From Novosphingobium sp. (lineage in GTDB: Bacteria > Pseudomonadota > Alphaproteobacteria > Sphingomonadales > Sphingomonadaceae), in NCBI RefSeq assembly GCF_025351285.1, contig NZ_JANXWG010000056.1, positions 1-42,090 of the forward strand: a DNA stretch of 42,090 nt. The letters run 5' to 3'. The notes beneath the pieces were generated by a model. It was not told where the DNA came from. It was given only the letters and a program-made list of their open reading frames with translations, and did no database searches. The translations under genes and the position numbers were made by a program. Of this stretch, positions 1-8,227 are shown piece after piece; position 1 is the first letter of the stretch; every line of letters begins with the position of its first letter.

Positions 1-46
1 GCCCGCCCCACTGCTCGGCCACGCCCCATTTCGCCATCAGCCCCAT
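1..46 (-). CDS. Possible 5' end of a leftward gene, cut by the window edge
   Basis: On the minus strand an ATG at 46 opens a frame that stays open to the window edge (begins MGLMAKWGVAEQWGG). A good ribosome binding site, GGAAGGAA, lies about six bases upstream. Only 15 residues are visible and I do not recognise the protein. The call rests on the start context alone. Confidence 0.35.
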   Translation of the reverse strand, partial: MGLMAKWGVAEQWGG

Positions 47-512
47 CGCGGTTCCTTCCCGTCGCGCTACACAAGCCATCCTATGCTGCAAATGCGAGAA
101 AGGGAAAGCGCCACGACGAGATTTGTCGGCGAGGGGGCCGCGCATCCCACCCCCCTCCTCGTCGCCCGCACTCGCTGCGGGGCTCGGCTTTCCTTCTCTG
201 CAGCACGCACCAACTGCTTCCGGAAGGTGGCGCGGAAGCTTAGCCAAGCCCAGAGTCAAGCACGGGGCGACGAGCGGTGGCTGGGGCTGGCGACGCTCGC
301 GGTTCGAGGGGGGGCTGAGAGTCGGCAATGTCGTGTCCGGCAGCGGCACTTGTGTTGCAGATTGGAGCCAAGCAACCCTTCGTTCACGCTTGCAACGAAG
401 GGCGGCTTTCAGGTCTGGTCGGCGCTACGGAAACAACGGCGTGGCTAATTGTCCGACTGCTTTTTGTGGTTGGATCTGGTAAGCTGACGCGAGGCCATTG
501 GAGGATCGGGTG
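47..512. other. Intergenic region without a recognised gene
   Basis: The reading frames here overlap in several registers and none shows a family signature or a convincing start. The only clear structure is the stem-loop at 376-402, listed separately. The left part should hold the promoter of the leftward partial gene, and the right part the promoter of the GFA-fold gene. I see no confident -35/-10 pair. Confidence 0.5.
376..402. repeat. Perfect 9-bp inverted repeat (stem-loop)
   Basis: CCCTTCGTT at 376-384 pairs perfectly with AACGAAGGG at 394-402 across a 9-base loop. It lies about 110 bases before the GFA-fold gene and has no long T-run on either side. It could be a weak terminator, an operator or a structured leader; the sequence does not decide. 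Confidence 0.5.
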
Positions 513-920
513 ATGGAAGCCGTGTGCGCCTGTGGGACGGTAGTACTCGAACTTTCAGATGAGCCGTTGGCGCAGGTCTATTGTCACTGTGACGACTGTC
601 AGCGAGCGCACGGAGCGGCCTATGTGCCGCGCGCAATCTTTCCGCGAAGTGCGGTTTCAGTTCGCTGCGGCGAAACCAGAGAATGGCTGAACCGCACCCG
701 CACGATGGTTATCTGCTCAGCTTGCGGCTCGCACCTTTACGGCGAGCAAGACGGATCGCCATTCCGTGGCGTCAACGCATCACTCTTGCCAGCGGGTCGA
801 TTTACGCCGAGCGCGCATTTTCATTGCCTCTATGCCGTCGCTCCTGCGCTGGATGCTTTGCCGCACTATCGCGACTTTCCTGCCGAATACGGGGGAACCG
901 GCAAGTTGATTGGCTGGTGA
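513..920 (+). CDS. GFA/CENP-V fold zinc protein
   Basis: A 135-residue protein of the GFA (glutathione-dependent formaldehyde-activating enzyme-like, CENP-V) family. The zinc-binding cysteines are visible: C5 and C7, C24-x-C26-x2-C29, and C68-x2-C71 (in ICSACGSHLY). The length is typical of a single-domain member. I chose the ATG at 513 because GGAGG lies eight bases upstream; an in-frame TTG at 498 is less likely. Members bind zinc and some act on S-hydroxymethyl-glutathione, but most have no proven substrate, so no reaction is assigned. It stands alone, with over 450 bases of non-coding DNA on each side. Confidence 0.85.
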   Translation: MEAVCACGTVVLELSDEPLAQVYCHCDDCQRAHGAAYVPRAIFPRSAVSVRCGETREWLNRTRTMVICSACGSHLYGEQDGSPFRGVNASLLPAGRFTPSAHFHCLYAVAPALDALPHYRDFPAEYGGTGKLIGW

Positions 921-1456
921 CAAGAAACGCCAAAGGTTGCTGCAGGCTCCGTATGTGGTCGTTTCCGGAGCGGCCACGTTTTGCAGCGAGTACACAAGTA
1001 GCGGTCGTCCCCTCCACCGTTTGAAAGCAGCGGGACCCCCGGGGTGAGCCCGGGTTGTCGGTTGCAGGAAGGTGCGAGCCGGAACTTTCCTACTTGCGCG
1101 AAGTGTGGCTTATCCTGCGCGATGACGCCCTCCGCATCCCTCCCATGCCAGCACAGCACGCGCACTGCGGCATTCGCGCGGTGGCCACGCGTGCGCGGCG
1201 CAATTGGGGGGCGATTGCTCCAGAACGGAAGATCACGCTCGGCGCGCAGCGACAGGGCGCATTTGGGGGCCTGCTGCGCGTGGTCCTGCGCGGCCGGCTG
1301 CACGTTTGGATCGCGCCAAAACGCGACAACTCCGCGCTTTTGCGCTGGCTCAGCGTGCTCGATCAGTCGCGTTGCCAGGCAATCCGGGAGGCGAAGGTGA
1401 CAGCGCACAAAAACCGCGTTGAGCGTCAACCGCTCACTGCTGCGTGCGCCATAAAG
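921..1456. other. Intergenic region without a recognised gene
   Basis: About 540 bases lie between the GFA-fold gene and the 3' end of ilvE. Frames here run on as antisense extensions of ilvE or lack any family signature. The only feature I support is a probable terminator for ilvE at 1409-1436. Confidence 0.5.
1409..1436 (-). terminator. Probable intrinsic terminator of ilvE
   Basis: On the minus strand TGAGCG (1436-1431) pairs with CGCTCA (1425-1420) over a five-base loop. A TTTTT run follows at 1413-1409 after a six-base gap. It starts about 20 bases past the ilvE stop. The stem is short and the T-run slightly distant, so the call is moderate. Confidence 0.45.
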
Positions 1457-2560
1457 TCAGGCGATGCGCTTGACCCATCCGTGCGGATCGGGCGCTTCGC
1501 CGCGTTGGATCGCGACCAGTTGCTGGCGCAGCTTCTGCGTCAACTGGCCCGGCCCGCCCGAACCCACGGTAAATTCGCCGAAGTGTCCGGCCACCTCGCC
1601 TACAGCGGTCACCACCGCAGCGGTGCCGCAAGCGAAGGTTTCGAGCAGCGCGCCCGATGCGGCATCGGCGCGCCACTGGTCGAAGGCATAGCGCTCCTCG
1701 CGCACGGTCAGCCCCTCGTCGGCGGCGAGCGCGAGCAGGCTGTCGCGGGTGATGCCGGGCAGGATCGTGCCCGACAGCGGCGGGGTGATCAGCGAGCCGT
1801 CCGCCTTGACGAAGAACAGGTTCATGCCGCCCAGTTCCTCGATCCACTTGCGCTCGGCTGCGTCGAGAAACACGACCTGGTCGTGCCCGCGCGCGATCGC
1901 ATCGGCTTGCGGGACCAGGCTGGCGGCGTAATTGCCGCCGCACTTGGCCGCGCCGGTGCCGCCCGGCGCGGCGCGGGTGTAATCGCTCGACAACCAGATC
2001 GACACCGCCGGTGCGCCCGACTTGAAGTAATTGCCTGCAGGGCTCGCGATGACCAGGAACTTGTACTGCCTGGCCGGCCGCACGCCCAGGAACGCCTCGC
2101 TGGCGAACATGAACGGGCGCAGATAAAGCGAGCCGCCGTCGACCGGGGGAAACCACTCGCGATCGGCCAGCACGAGTTCGGTGACCGCCTGGACGAAGGT
2201 GTCCTCGGGCATTTCGGGCATCGCCAGCCGCGCGGCCGAGGCATTGAAGCGCCGCGCATTGGCCTCGGGCCGGAACAGTGCGATGCCGTCATCGGCTGTC
2301 TTGTATGCCTTCAACCCTTCAAAGATCTCCTGCGCATAGTGCAGCACCGCGCAAGCGGGATCGAGGAGGATCGGTTCGCGCGGGCCGACGGTGGCGCTGT
2401 GCCAGCCAAGCGATTCGTCCCATTCGATCGAGACCATGTGGTCCGAGAACGCCTTGCCGAAGCCGGGATCAGCCAGCACCGCCGCGCGATCGCTGGCAGG
2501 CGTGGGGGCAGGGTGGGGCTGACGGCTGAATGCGATTTCGGCTGCGGCGATGGTCGCCAT
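1457..2560 (-). CDS. ilvE: Branched-chain amino acid aminotransferase
   Basis: A 367-residue fold-type IV PLP aminotransferase of the longer BCAT type, catalysing the last step of leucine, isoleucine and valine synthesis and the reverse deamination with 2-oxoglutarate. The PLP lysine is K206 in GTGAAKCGGNYAASL. Other family landmarks are HYAQEIFEGLKAYK near residue 74, YLRPFMFA near 146, and EELGGMNLFF. The ATG at 2560 has AAGGA about ten bases upstream. The gene is monocistronic, with a hairpin terminator downstream. A short reading frame and a terminator-like hairpin lie in its upstream region; the frame is not rich in Leu/Ile/Val, so classical attenuation is not supported. Confidence 0.95.
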   Translation of the reverse strand: MATIAAAEIAFSRQPHPAPTPASDRAAVLADPGFGKAFSDHMVSIEWDESLGWHSATVGPREPILLDPACAVLHYAQEIFEGLKAYKTADDGIALFRPEANARRFNASAARLAMPEMPEDTFVQAVTELVLADREWFPPVDGGSLYLRPFMFASEAFLGVRPARQYKFLVIASPAGNYFKSGAPAVSIWLSSDYTRAAPGGTGAAKCGGNYAASLVPQADAIARGHDQVVFLDAAERKWIEELGGMNLFFVKADGSLITPPLSGTILPGITRDSLLALAADEGLTVREERYAFDQWRADAASGALLETFACGTAAVVTAVGEVAGHFGEFTVGSGGPGQLTQKLRQQLVAIQRGEAPDPHGWVKRIA

Positions 2561-2693
2561 CGGGAAGTGTCCTTGTAGCGGGCCGCATGTCGCGACCGGA
2601 TCGCGCGTCCTTGAACTATAATTGCGCGTAGATCAATAGATCGGACATAAACAGAAAGTTCGGCTTAAGGCTAAGTGAAGGCCCCAAAAATGT

Positions 2694-2728
2694 GAAGGGC
2701 CGCGCCCGGAAACCGGATGCGGCCCTTC
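2694..2728 (-). terminator. Intrinsic terminator hairpin between the small reading frame and ilvE
   Basis: GAAGGGCCGC at 2694-2703 pairs perfectly with GCGGCCCTTC at 2719-2728, with an inner CCGG-AAA-CCGG stem. On the minus strand it is followed by ACATTTTTGG, giving a short U-run. Read leftward it lies 57 bases after the stop of the 18-codon frame and about 130 bases before ilvE. It could end a short transcript or act as a leader terminator. Confidence 0.7.
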
Positions 2729-2736
2729 GCATGGTC

Positions 2737-2755
2737 AGCGGCAGGAAGTGCCGCT
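2737..2755 (-). repeat. Second stem-loop downstream of the small reading frame
   Basis: AGCGGCA at 2737-2743 and TGCCGCT at 2749-2755 form a perfect 7-bp stem with a five-base loop. It sits between the stop codon of the small frame and the terminator hairpin, so the short transcript would end in two stacked hairpins. Confidence 0.6.
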
Positions 2756-2784
2756 TACGAAGCCTCTATCGCGTCAAAATCATC

Positions 2785-2841
2785 TCAGCGATAATGCTTT
2801 ACGTAGCGGAAGTCCGACCTCTGTGCTGAACCATGAGACAT
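2785..2841 (-). CDS. Putative 18-residue small protein or leader peptide
   Basis: On the minus strand ATG at 2841 opens an 18-codon frame, MSHGSAQRSDFRYVKHYR, ending in TGA at 2785. Immediately upstream lies GAAAGGAGGTGATCC (2857-2843), complementary to the full 3' tail of bacterial 16S rRNA, with seven bases between GGAGG and the ATG. This is the strongest ribosome binding site in the window. Two hairpins follow, the second with a U-run. The peptide is basic and aromatic-rich at its C-terminus, with no membrane segment and no known motif. It may be a real small protein, the coding part of a dual-function small RNA, or a leader peptide for ilvE. Translation is inferred from the start context only. 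Confidence 0.5.
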   Translation of the reverse strand: MSHGSAQRSDFRYVKHYR

Positions 2842-3046
2842 CGGATCACCTCCTTTCGCGCTGTTGAGCCAAGTGCCACCTTTGCGGATGGCTTGGCCGG
2901 AAGATCGCGAGCAACCGTCCGGCCTGCACACCTTGTGAATCAGGTGCGCTGCAACAACAAGTCTTGCATTGAAAAAGTTTCACGTCACAATCGGAGCTTG
3001 GCGCTAAATCGCGGGCCCGAATCCAACGGGCGCCAGCTCGAATATT

Positions 3047-3664
3047 CTACCGGCAATCCTCGATCACGCGGCCCACTTCCTCCCACGCGGGCAGGATCAG
3101 CGTTGGCTGCCCGTTAGCCTCGATCGCAAAGCGCCCGCGGCTGAACGCCAGGTCGTCGAGCGTGGCATCGCGAACTGCGAAACTCACCACCAGGCTCGGC
3201 CCGAATTGCCCCGGATTAGCTGCAACCACGGCATTGAAAGGGTGCTGCTGCGCGGTGGTGACCAGCGTCAGCGGCACCGATGCCTGTGGTCCCACGGTGG
3301 GGTTGGGCGCACTGCGACTGACGGTCACGATCCGTTGACTCAGGTTGCACGTGATCGCGGCCAGCCCGATTCCCGTGCTATCGCTGAACCGCGCGATCGA
3401 CCCGCTGGCCAGTGTGCGATAGCTCCAGTCGCCGGCAGTCAGCGGCCGGTCGCGCCAGTCGGTTGGCCCTTGTACGAGGGGCGCCGGCGCGGGACGCGCC
3501 ATCGGTGCGGGTTGCGGCATCACGCGCGGTGGAGGCGCTGCGCGCTGCGAAACGCAGCCCGCCAGCGCAATCGTCACCACGCCCGTCAGCACAAAAGTGC
3601 CACGACTGATGCGGCTCAACTTCGGGTCGCGGGGGACGGAATGGTGCGCATGGTTGATCTTCAT
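3047..3664 (-). CDS. Conserved-looking lipoprotein of unknown function
   Basis: The protein is about 205 residues with a type II signal: a hydrophobic stretch ending in the lipobox LAGC, lipidated cysteine at position 37. A Pro/Ala-rich linker follows (about residues 43-66) and then a roughly 130-residue globular domain. I do not recognise the domain. The ATG at 3664 gives a long, His-rich region before the hydrophobic core. An in-frame TTG at codon 16 would give a more usual 22-residue signal, so the start is uncertain. The 5' end lies only 25 bases from the tlyA-like gene on the other strand, so the two share a very tight divergent promoter region. Confidence 0.75.
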   Translation of the reverse strand: MKINHAHHSVPRDPKLSRISRGTFVLTGVVTIALAGCVSQRAAPPPRVMPQPAPMARPAPAPLVQGPTDWRDRPLTAGDWSYRTLASGSIARFSDSTGIGLAAITCNLSQRIVTVSRSAPNPTVGPQASVPLTLVTTAQQHPFNAVVAANPGQFGPSLVVSFAVRDATLDDLAFSRGRFAIEANGQPTLILPAWEEVGRVIEDCR

Positions 3665-3689
3665 GCCCCGGCTATGGGATCAAGCGGCC

Positions 3690-4487
3690 ATGACCTCAAC
3701 CCCGCCACCCGACAAAGCGCCCGGAAAGCAGGCTGCGAAGGCCGGCAAGGCGCGTGTTGACCAGCTTCTGGTCGATCGCGGCCTCGCCGAAAGCCGCACC
3801 CGCGCGCAGGCGCTGATTCTGGCGGGGCTGGTCTACGTGGGCGAAAGCAAGATCACCAAGCCGGGGCAGACGGTGCCGGTCGACGCTGCGCTGGATGTGC
3901 GCGGGCGCGATCATCCGTGGGTTTCGCGCGGCGGGATCAAGCTGGCGCACGCGCTCGATCACTTCGCGCTCGATCCAGCCGGCATCACCGCGATGGATAT
4001 CGGCAGTTCTACAGGGGGCTTCACCGACGTGCTGCTGAACCGGGGCGCTGCCCACGTCTTCGCGGTCGATTCGGGGACCAACCAGCTCGCGTGGAAGCTG
4101 CGCAGCGATCCGCGCGTGACCGTGCTCGAACAGACCAGCGCGCGTTTGCTGACGCCGGCGCAGATCGACCGGCCTCTGGTTTCTCGACCGCACTGGATCG
4201 TGTGCGATGCCAGCTTCATCTCACTGGCCAAAGTGCTCGAAGTGCCGCTTGGGCTGGCGGCGCGTCCGTCGGTGCTGGTCGCGCTGATCAAGCCGCAGTT
4301 CGAAGTAGGCAAGGCCGAAGTCGGCAAGGGCGGGGTGGTCCGTGATCCCGCGCTGCACGCGCGTGTTTGCGACGATGTCCGCGGCTGGCTGGAAGCGGGC
4401 GGATGGACTGTCGAAGGCGTGGTGCCCAGCCCGATCACCGGACCCGAGGGCAATGTCGAATTCCTGATCGCCGCGCGTCGCGGTTGA
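3690..4487 (+). CDS. tlyA: TlyA-family rRNA 2'-O-methyltransferase
   Basis: The 265-residue protein has an N-terminal S4 RNA-binding domain (about residues 22-70, RVDQLLVDRGLAESRTRAQ) followed by an FtsJ/RrmJ-type SAM methyltransferase. The SAM motif is DIGSSTGGFTD from D103. The catalytic K-D-K-E set is visible as K84 (SRGGIKL), D173 (VCDASFIS), K201 (LIKPQF) and the Glu in GNVEFL near the C-terminus. In mycobacteria TlyA methylates 16S and 23S rRNA riboses; the older name haemolysin A is misleading. An upstream extension is open, but the ATG at 3690 fits the S4 domain spacing. No strong Shine-Dalgarno is seen. Confidence 0.9.
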   Translation: MTSTPPPDKAPGKQAAKAGKARVDQLLVDRGLAESRTRAQALILAGLVYVGESKITKPGQTVPVDAALDVRGRDHPWVSRGGIKLAHALDHFALDPAGITAMDIGSSTGGFTDVLLNRGAAHVFAVDSGTNQLAWKLRSDPRVTVLEQTSARLLTPAQIDRPLVSRPHWIVCDASFISLAKVLEVPLGLAARPSVLVALIKPQFEVGKAEVGKGGVVRDPALHARVCDDVRGWLEAGGWTVEGVVPSPITGPEGNVEFLIAARRG

Positions 4488-4653
4488 CCGCGCCGGCTGA
4501 CCCCGCCGACAGGGGCGCGGATGGCTCCATTATGGGGCGGCACGATTGCGTGGGCCCTCGCGTGTTGCCACACCGGCACAGGACCGCCACACTCCGGTCG
4601 ATTCGGGTCAGCACGCGCTGCCATACAGCTGCCAAAAAAGGGCCGAACGGTCG

Positions 4654-5208
4654 ATGAGATATCTTGCTTCGCCCGCGCAATTGCGTGGGTCACTGATCCG
4701 CTGGTCGCTGGTTACGGTTCCGCTGATCCTCGCGCTCGGTTTCCTGGCGAGCATGACGTCGGGCAGCGGGCCGGGCAACGCGTGGTATGATGCATTGGTC
4801 AAGCCCGCGATCAACCCGCCGCCGATCGTGTTCCCGATCGTGTGGAGCACGCTGTATGTGCTGATGGGGCTGGCACTGGCGCTAATCCTGTCGGCTTCGG
4901 GTGCTGCGGGCCGGGGTGTGGCGGTGATCGCGTTCGTGGTGCAGATGGCGCTCAATCTCGCGTGGAGCCAGGTGTTTTTCGGCGGCCATCAGTTGACCGG
5001 CGGGCTGATCGTAATCGGTTTGATGGCGTTGGCGATCATCGCCACGATCGCGCTGTTTGCGCGGGTGCGGAAATCGGCAGCGTGGCTGCTGGCGCCTTAC
5101 CTGGCGTGGGTGGTGTTTGCGGGGTTCCTCAACTGGCAGTTCCTCGAATTGAACCGCAACGCCGATGGCAAGCAGGTTTCCGGCGCGGCGGTGCGTATCG
5201 CGATCTGA
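4654..5208 (+). CDS. tspO: TspO/MBR family membrane protein
   Basis: A 184-residue membrane protein with five predicted transmembrane segments and the family signature: NPPPIVFPIVWSTLYVLMGLA in loop 1/TM2, NLAWSQVFFG in TM3, and W/Y/N-rich TM5 ending FLNWQFLELN. TspO proteins bind tetrapyrroles and sterols in the outer or cytoplasmic membrane; in Rhodobacter TspO modulates photosynthesis gene expression. The ATG at 4654 is preferred over the open upstream extension because the family starts just before TM1; the resulting N-terminus is about 20 residues longer than usual. It lies 166 bases after tlyA and 66 before ubiK on the same strand. Confidence 0.9.
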   Translation: MRYLASPAQLRGSLIRWSLVTVPLILALGFLASMTSGSGPGNAWYDALVKPAINPPPIVFPIVWSTLYVLMGLALALILSASGAAGRGVAVIAFVVQMALNLAWSQVFFGGHQLTGGLIVIGLMALAIIATIALFARVRKSAAWLLAPYLAWVVFAGFLNWQFLELNRNADGKQVSGAAVRIAI

Positions 5209-5274
5209 TGCGGTCTTGCCATTGCGGCGTTCCAGCCCCATTTCGCGCTCAACCAATCACGAAGGCCAAGTCCC

Positions 5275-5535
5275 ATGCAAAGCGAAAACCCGATCATTGC
5301 CGACATCTCCAAGCTGATCAACAGCGCCGCCGGCACGCTGGCGGGCATGGGGCGTGAAGCCGGATCGAACGTGCGGGAACGCGCGCGCGAAGCGCTTGGC
5401 GGGCTCGATTTCGTCAGCCGCGAGGAGTTCGACGCGGTCAAGGCCATGGCCGCCACCGCGCGTGAAGAAGCCGAAGCGCTGAAGGCCCGCGTGGCTGCGC
5501 TCGAAGCCGCCGCAGGCCAGGCCAAGGCCGGCTAA
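5275..5535 (+). CDS. ubiK: UbiK family ubiquinone accessory factor
   Basis: An 86-residue protein of the UbiK/YqiC (BMFP) family. The N-terminal half is amphipathic (ISKLINSAAGTLAGM). The C-terminal half is the typical coiled coil starting VSREEFDAVKAMAATAREE, which trimerises. In enterobacteria UbiK helps the soluble Ubi complex make ubiquinone under oxic conditions. The ATG at 5275 has GAAGG upstream. Its stop overlaps the stop of the convergent glycosyltransferase gene: CTAA at 5532-5535 gives TAA on plus and TAG on minus. Confidence 0.88.
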   Translation: MQSENPIIADISKLINSAAGTLAGMGREAGSNVRERAREALGGLDFVSREEFDAVKAMAATAREEAEALKARVAALEAAAGQAKAG

Positions 5536-6881
5536 CGCCAGCTATTGAGCCACATCCAGTCCAGGTAGCTCAGCTTGCCTGCCAGCGCGCCGGCCGAGAT
5601 GATCGGGTAAAACCCCACGAACATGCCCAGCGCAGCCAACAGCGACACCGCTACCGGCCAACGAAAACCGCGGTCCCACCACGCGCCCACCACCACCGCC
5701 AGCGCGGCAGCGGCAAACACGCTGGCAAGCAGGTAGTGGTAATAGAACTGCACCGGCTTGCCGTTGATGGCCCAGAAGATCAGCGACGCCACGTACAGCA
5801 CCACCAGTGCCAATCGCAGCCGATCGGCCCGGCGAACCCCGTCCCACGCGCACAGCGCCAGCGCGGGGAGGGCGGCCAGCATCGTGAACGGATTGCCCAT
5901 CATCAGCACCGCGCGCTGCGCGCCGTCGACATTCTGGTACAGGAACCAGATCGGCCGCAAGTTGAACATCCACTGCCACCAGTGGCTCATATAGCGGTGC
6001 GGTTTGACCACGCTGTCCTGCAATCGCAGCATCGTCTGCTGGTACGGCAGCAGTTGCGTGGGGCTGTTCAGGTGCCCGGTGTGGTACAGGAACATCGGCG
6101 CAAAGCTGACGAAATAGACGAACAACGGCAGCGAACCGAGCCACAACGCGGCCTCGATCAGCGACACGCCGTGCACCGGCGCTGCGTTTCGCTGAGTCAG
6201 CCAGCCGCGCAGTTTGCGAGCGCCGAAATCGCCCTCCACTGCCCGCCAGCGTGCGATCGCAAAGCCGATCCCGGGCAGCACCGCGAGCGGAATGCCGTTC
6301 CACTTGGCCCCCAGCGACAGCCCCAGAAACAGCCCGGCCAGCGCCAGATGCAGCCGCCCGCGCCCCGGCTTTCGGCACGCCAATGCGCATTGCCAGAACG
6401 CGCAAGCCAGCGCGGCGGCCATCGTCATGTCGAGCATCGCGATGCGGCTGAGGATGAACCACACGAAATTGGTCGCTAGGAAAGCGCCGAACAGCAACGT
6501 GGTGCTGCGCGAAAGGCTCGCCCACCACATCGCGCGGATCGCAGCGTAAAGCCCCACCGTCCCCAGCACGGCATTGACGATGCGCCACCCGAACGCGTTG
6601 TCGCCGAACAGCGCAAAGCCCAGCGCCATTGCCTCCTTGGCGACCAGTGGATGCTCCTGGTTCACAGGATTGGACAGCGCGAGCAGGTGGCGGATGGCGG
6701 GAAGGTAGTGAATTTCGTCGAACATCGGGTTCGACGGGATCGCCAGCCGGTGCAGCACCACGACGAAAAACGCGGCTGTGATCGCCAGGCACCAGTGCCA
6801 CGGATCGCGCCGCGCCATCGTTCCGCCCACGGCCACGGCAGGGAAGCTTTCGATGCCGGTATCTTGCTGCGGGTGTTCCAT
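5532..6881 (-). CDS. PMT-family (GT-C) glycosyltransferase
   Basis: The integral membrane protein of about 449 residues has around ten hydrophobic segments and belongs to the dolichyl-phosphate-mannose-protein mannosyltransferase (GT39/PMT) family. The acidic pair D55-E56 in NPMFDEIHYLP lies in the first periplasmic loop, as in catalytic PMTs. Other landmarks are NQEHPLVAKE, FVWFILSRIAMLDM and the conserved GAKWNG. Bacterial members transfer a sugar from a polyprenyl phosphate carrier to proteins or glycans; the acceptor here is unknown. The ATG at 6881 is used; an internal ATG at 6818 would remove 21 polar residues and is also possible. The gene is divergent from metZ. Confidence 0.85.
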   Translation of the reverse strand: MEHPQQDTGIESFPAVAVGGTMARRDPWHWCLAITAAFFVVVLHRLAIPSNPMFDEIHYLPAIRHLLALSNPVNQEHPLVAKEAMALGFALFGDNAFGWRIVNAVLGTVGLYAAIRAMWWASLSRSTTLLFGAFLATNFVWFILSRIAMLDMTMAAALACAFWQCALACRKPGRGRLHLALAGLFLGLSLGAKWNGIPLAVLPGIGFAIARWRAVEGDFGARKLRGWLTQRNAAPVHGVSLIEAALWLGSLPLFVYFVSFAPMFLYHTGHLNSPTQLLPYQQTMLRLQDSVVKPHRYMSHWWQWMFNLRPIWFLYQNVDGAQRAVLMMGNPFTMLAALPALALCAWDGVRRADRLRLALVVLYVASLIFWAINGKPVQFYYHYLLASVFAAAALAVVVGAWWDRGFRWPVAVSLLAALGMFVGFYPIISAGALAGKLSYLDWMWLNSWR

Positions 6882-6979
6882 GATCGGCGCCAGCCTTATG
6901 CGCTCGCCGCGCCGCCCGCAACGCTGCGGTACTTTCGACCCGCTTGCGCGGCTGCGCCGGCTTGCATAGAGGCAAGCCC

Positions 6980-8188
6980 ATGAAACGCACAGCCGGCCAG
7001 GACCGTTCGATCACCGCCAATTGGCGCCCAGCAACCCGCGCGATTCGCGGCGGCACCTGGCGTTCGGAAATGGGCGAGACGAGCGAGGCATTGTTCCTCA
7101 CCTCTGGTTATTCGTACGACGATGCCGAGACCGTGGCCGCGCGATTCCGCGGCGAAGATTCGGGCATGACCTATTCACGCCTGCAGAATCCCACCGTGCA
7201 GATGCTTGAAGAACGCATTGCACTGCTCGAAGGCGCAGAGGCGTGCCGCACCCAGGCTACCGGCATGGCGGCGATGACCGCGGCGCTGCTGTGCCAGCTT
7301 TCGGCCGGAGACCACATCGTCGCCGCCAAGGCCGCGTTCGGATCGTGCCGCTGGCTGATCGACAGCCTGTGCCCGCGCTTCGGGATCGAAACCACGGTGA
7401 TCGACGCGCGCGACAACCACGCCTGGGAAGCCGCAATTCGGCCCAACACCAAAGTGTTCTTCTTCGAAACGCCGGCCAACCCGACGATGGACATCGTCGA
7501 TCTGGCATTCGTGTGCGGACTGGCGAAAGCGCACGGCATCACCACCGTGGTCGACAACGCGTTCTGCACCAGCGCGCTCCAGCGCCCGCTCGAATTCGGG
7601 GCCGATGTAGTGGCCTATTCCGCCACCAAGCTGATGGACGGGCAGGGGCGCGTGCTGGCGGGCGCGGTTTGCGGAAGCGCAGAATTCATCAACGACAAGC
7701 TGCTGCCGTTCCAGCGCAATACCGGGCCGAACTTGTCGCCGTTCAATGCCTGGGTTGTGCTCAAGGGGCTGGAAACGCTCGATCTGCGCGTTCAAAGGCA
7801 GAGCGAGAACGCGATGAAAGTGGGCAAGTTCGTCGAAAGCCGCGTTCCGAAAATCCTTCACCCCGGCCTTGCCAGCCATCCGCAGCACAACCTGGCAATG
7901 AGCCAGATGGCTGCGTGCGGATCGATCTTCAGCCTGGTGCTCGATGGCGGCCGCGCTCAGGCGCACGCGCTGCTCGATGCGCTGACGCTGGTCGATATTT
8001 CGAACAACATCGGCGATTCGCGCTCGCTAATGTGCCACCCGGCGTCGACCACGCACCATTCGGTCGGGCCCGAAGCGCGCGCTGACATGGGTGTGGCCGA
8101 AGGGATGCTGCGGCTCAATGTCGGGCTGGAAGACCCGCAGGATGTGATCGAGGACCTCGATCGCGCGCTGACGGCGGCCGGTCTGTAA
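6980..8188 (+). CDS. metZ: O-succinylhomoserine sulfhydrylase
   Basis: A 402-residue Cys/Met-metabolism PLP enzyme (fold type I) of the MetZ type, forming homocysteine from O-succinylhomoserine and sulfide in methionine synthesis. The PLP lysine is K217 in AYSATKLMDGQGR. TYSRLQNPTVQMLEERIALLE and the C-terminal SLMCHPASTTH-RLNVGLED are family hallmarks. The N-terminal WRPATRAIRGGTWRSE resembles proteobacterial MetZ rather than MetB. AGAGG lies nine bases before the ATG at 6980. The gene is monocistronic and convergent with cofC. MetY-like O-acetyl substrate use cannot be excluded from sequence. Confidence 0.92.
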   Translation: MKRTAGQDRSITANWRPATRAIRGGTWRSEMGETSEALFLTSGYSYDDAETVAARFRGEDSGMTYSRLQNPTVQMLEERIALLEGAEACRTQATGMAAMTAALLCQLSAGDHIVAAKAAFGSCRWLIDSLCPRFGIETTVIDARDNHAWEAAIRPNTKVFFFETPANPTMDIVDLAFVCGLAKAHGITTVVDNAFCTSALQRPLEFGADVVAYSATKLMDGQGRVLAGAVCGSAEFINDKLLPFQRNTGPNLSPFNAWVVLKGLETLDLRVQRQSENAMKVGKFVESRVPKILHPGLASHPQHNLAMSQMAACGSIFSLVLDGGRAQAHALLDALTLVDISNNIGDSRSLMCHPASTTHHSVGPEARADMGVAEGMLRLNVGLEDPQDVIEDLDRALTAAGL

Positions 8189-8194
8189 GGGAAT

Positions 8195-8222
8195 CCGGTT
8201 CCTCTCCCGATTGCGGAGCCGG
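8195..8222. terminator. Hairpin between convergent metZ and cofC
   Basis: CCGGTTCC at 8195-8202 pairs with GGAGCCGG at 8215-8222 (one G-U pair) over a 12-base loop, in the 39-base gap between two convergent stops. It has no T-run, so it may be a weak bidirectional terminator or only a structural mark. Confidence 0.4.
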
Positions 8223-8227
8223 TCCGG

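Noticed and set aside
1055..2578. Long plus-strand open frame opposite ilvE
   Set aside because: It is the antisense shadow of ilvE caused by high GC; it has no family motif, and ilvE on the other strand is unambiguous.
2694..2841. Classical attenuation leader of ilvE
   Set aside because: The encoded peptide has one Val and no Leu or Ile, so it cannot sense branched-chain aminoacyl-tRNA in the usual way. A non-classical leader role remains open.
2843..2857. Plus-strand GGATCACCTCCTTTC, identical to the 3' end of 16S rRNA
   Set aside because: No other 16S sequence flanks it (the usual preceding GGCT and helix 45 are absent). It is better explained as the complement of a Shine-Dalgarno for the 18-codon frame on the minus strand.
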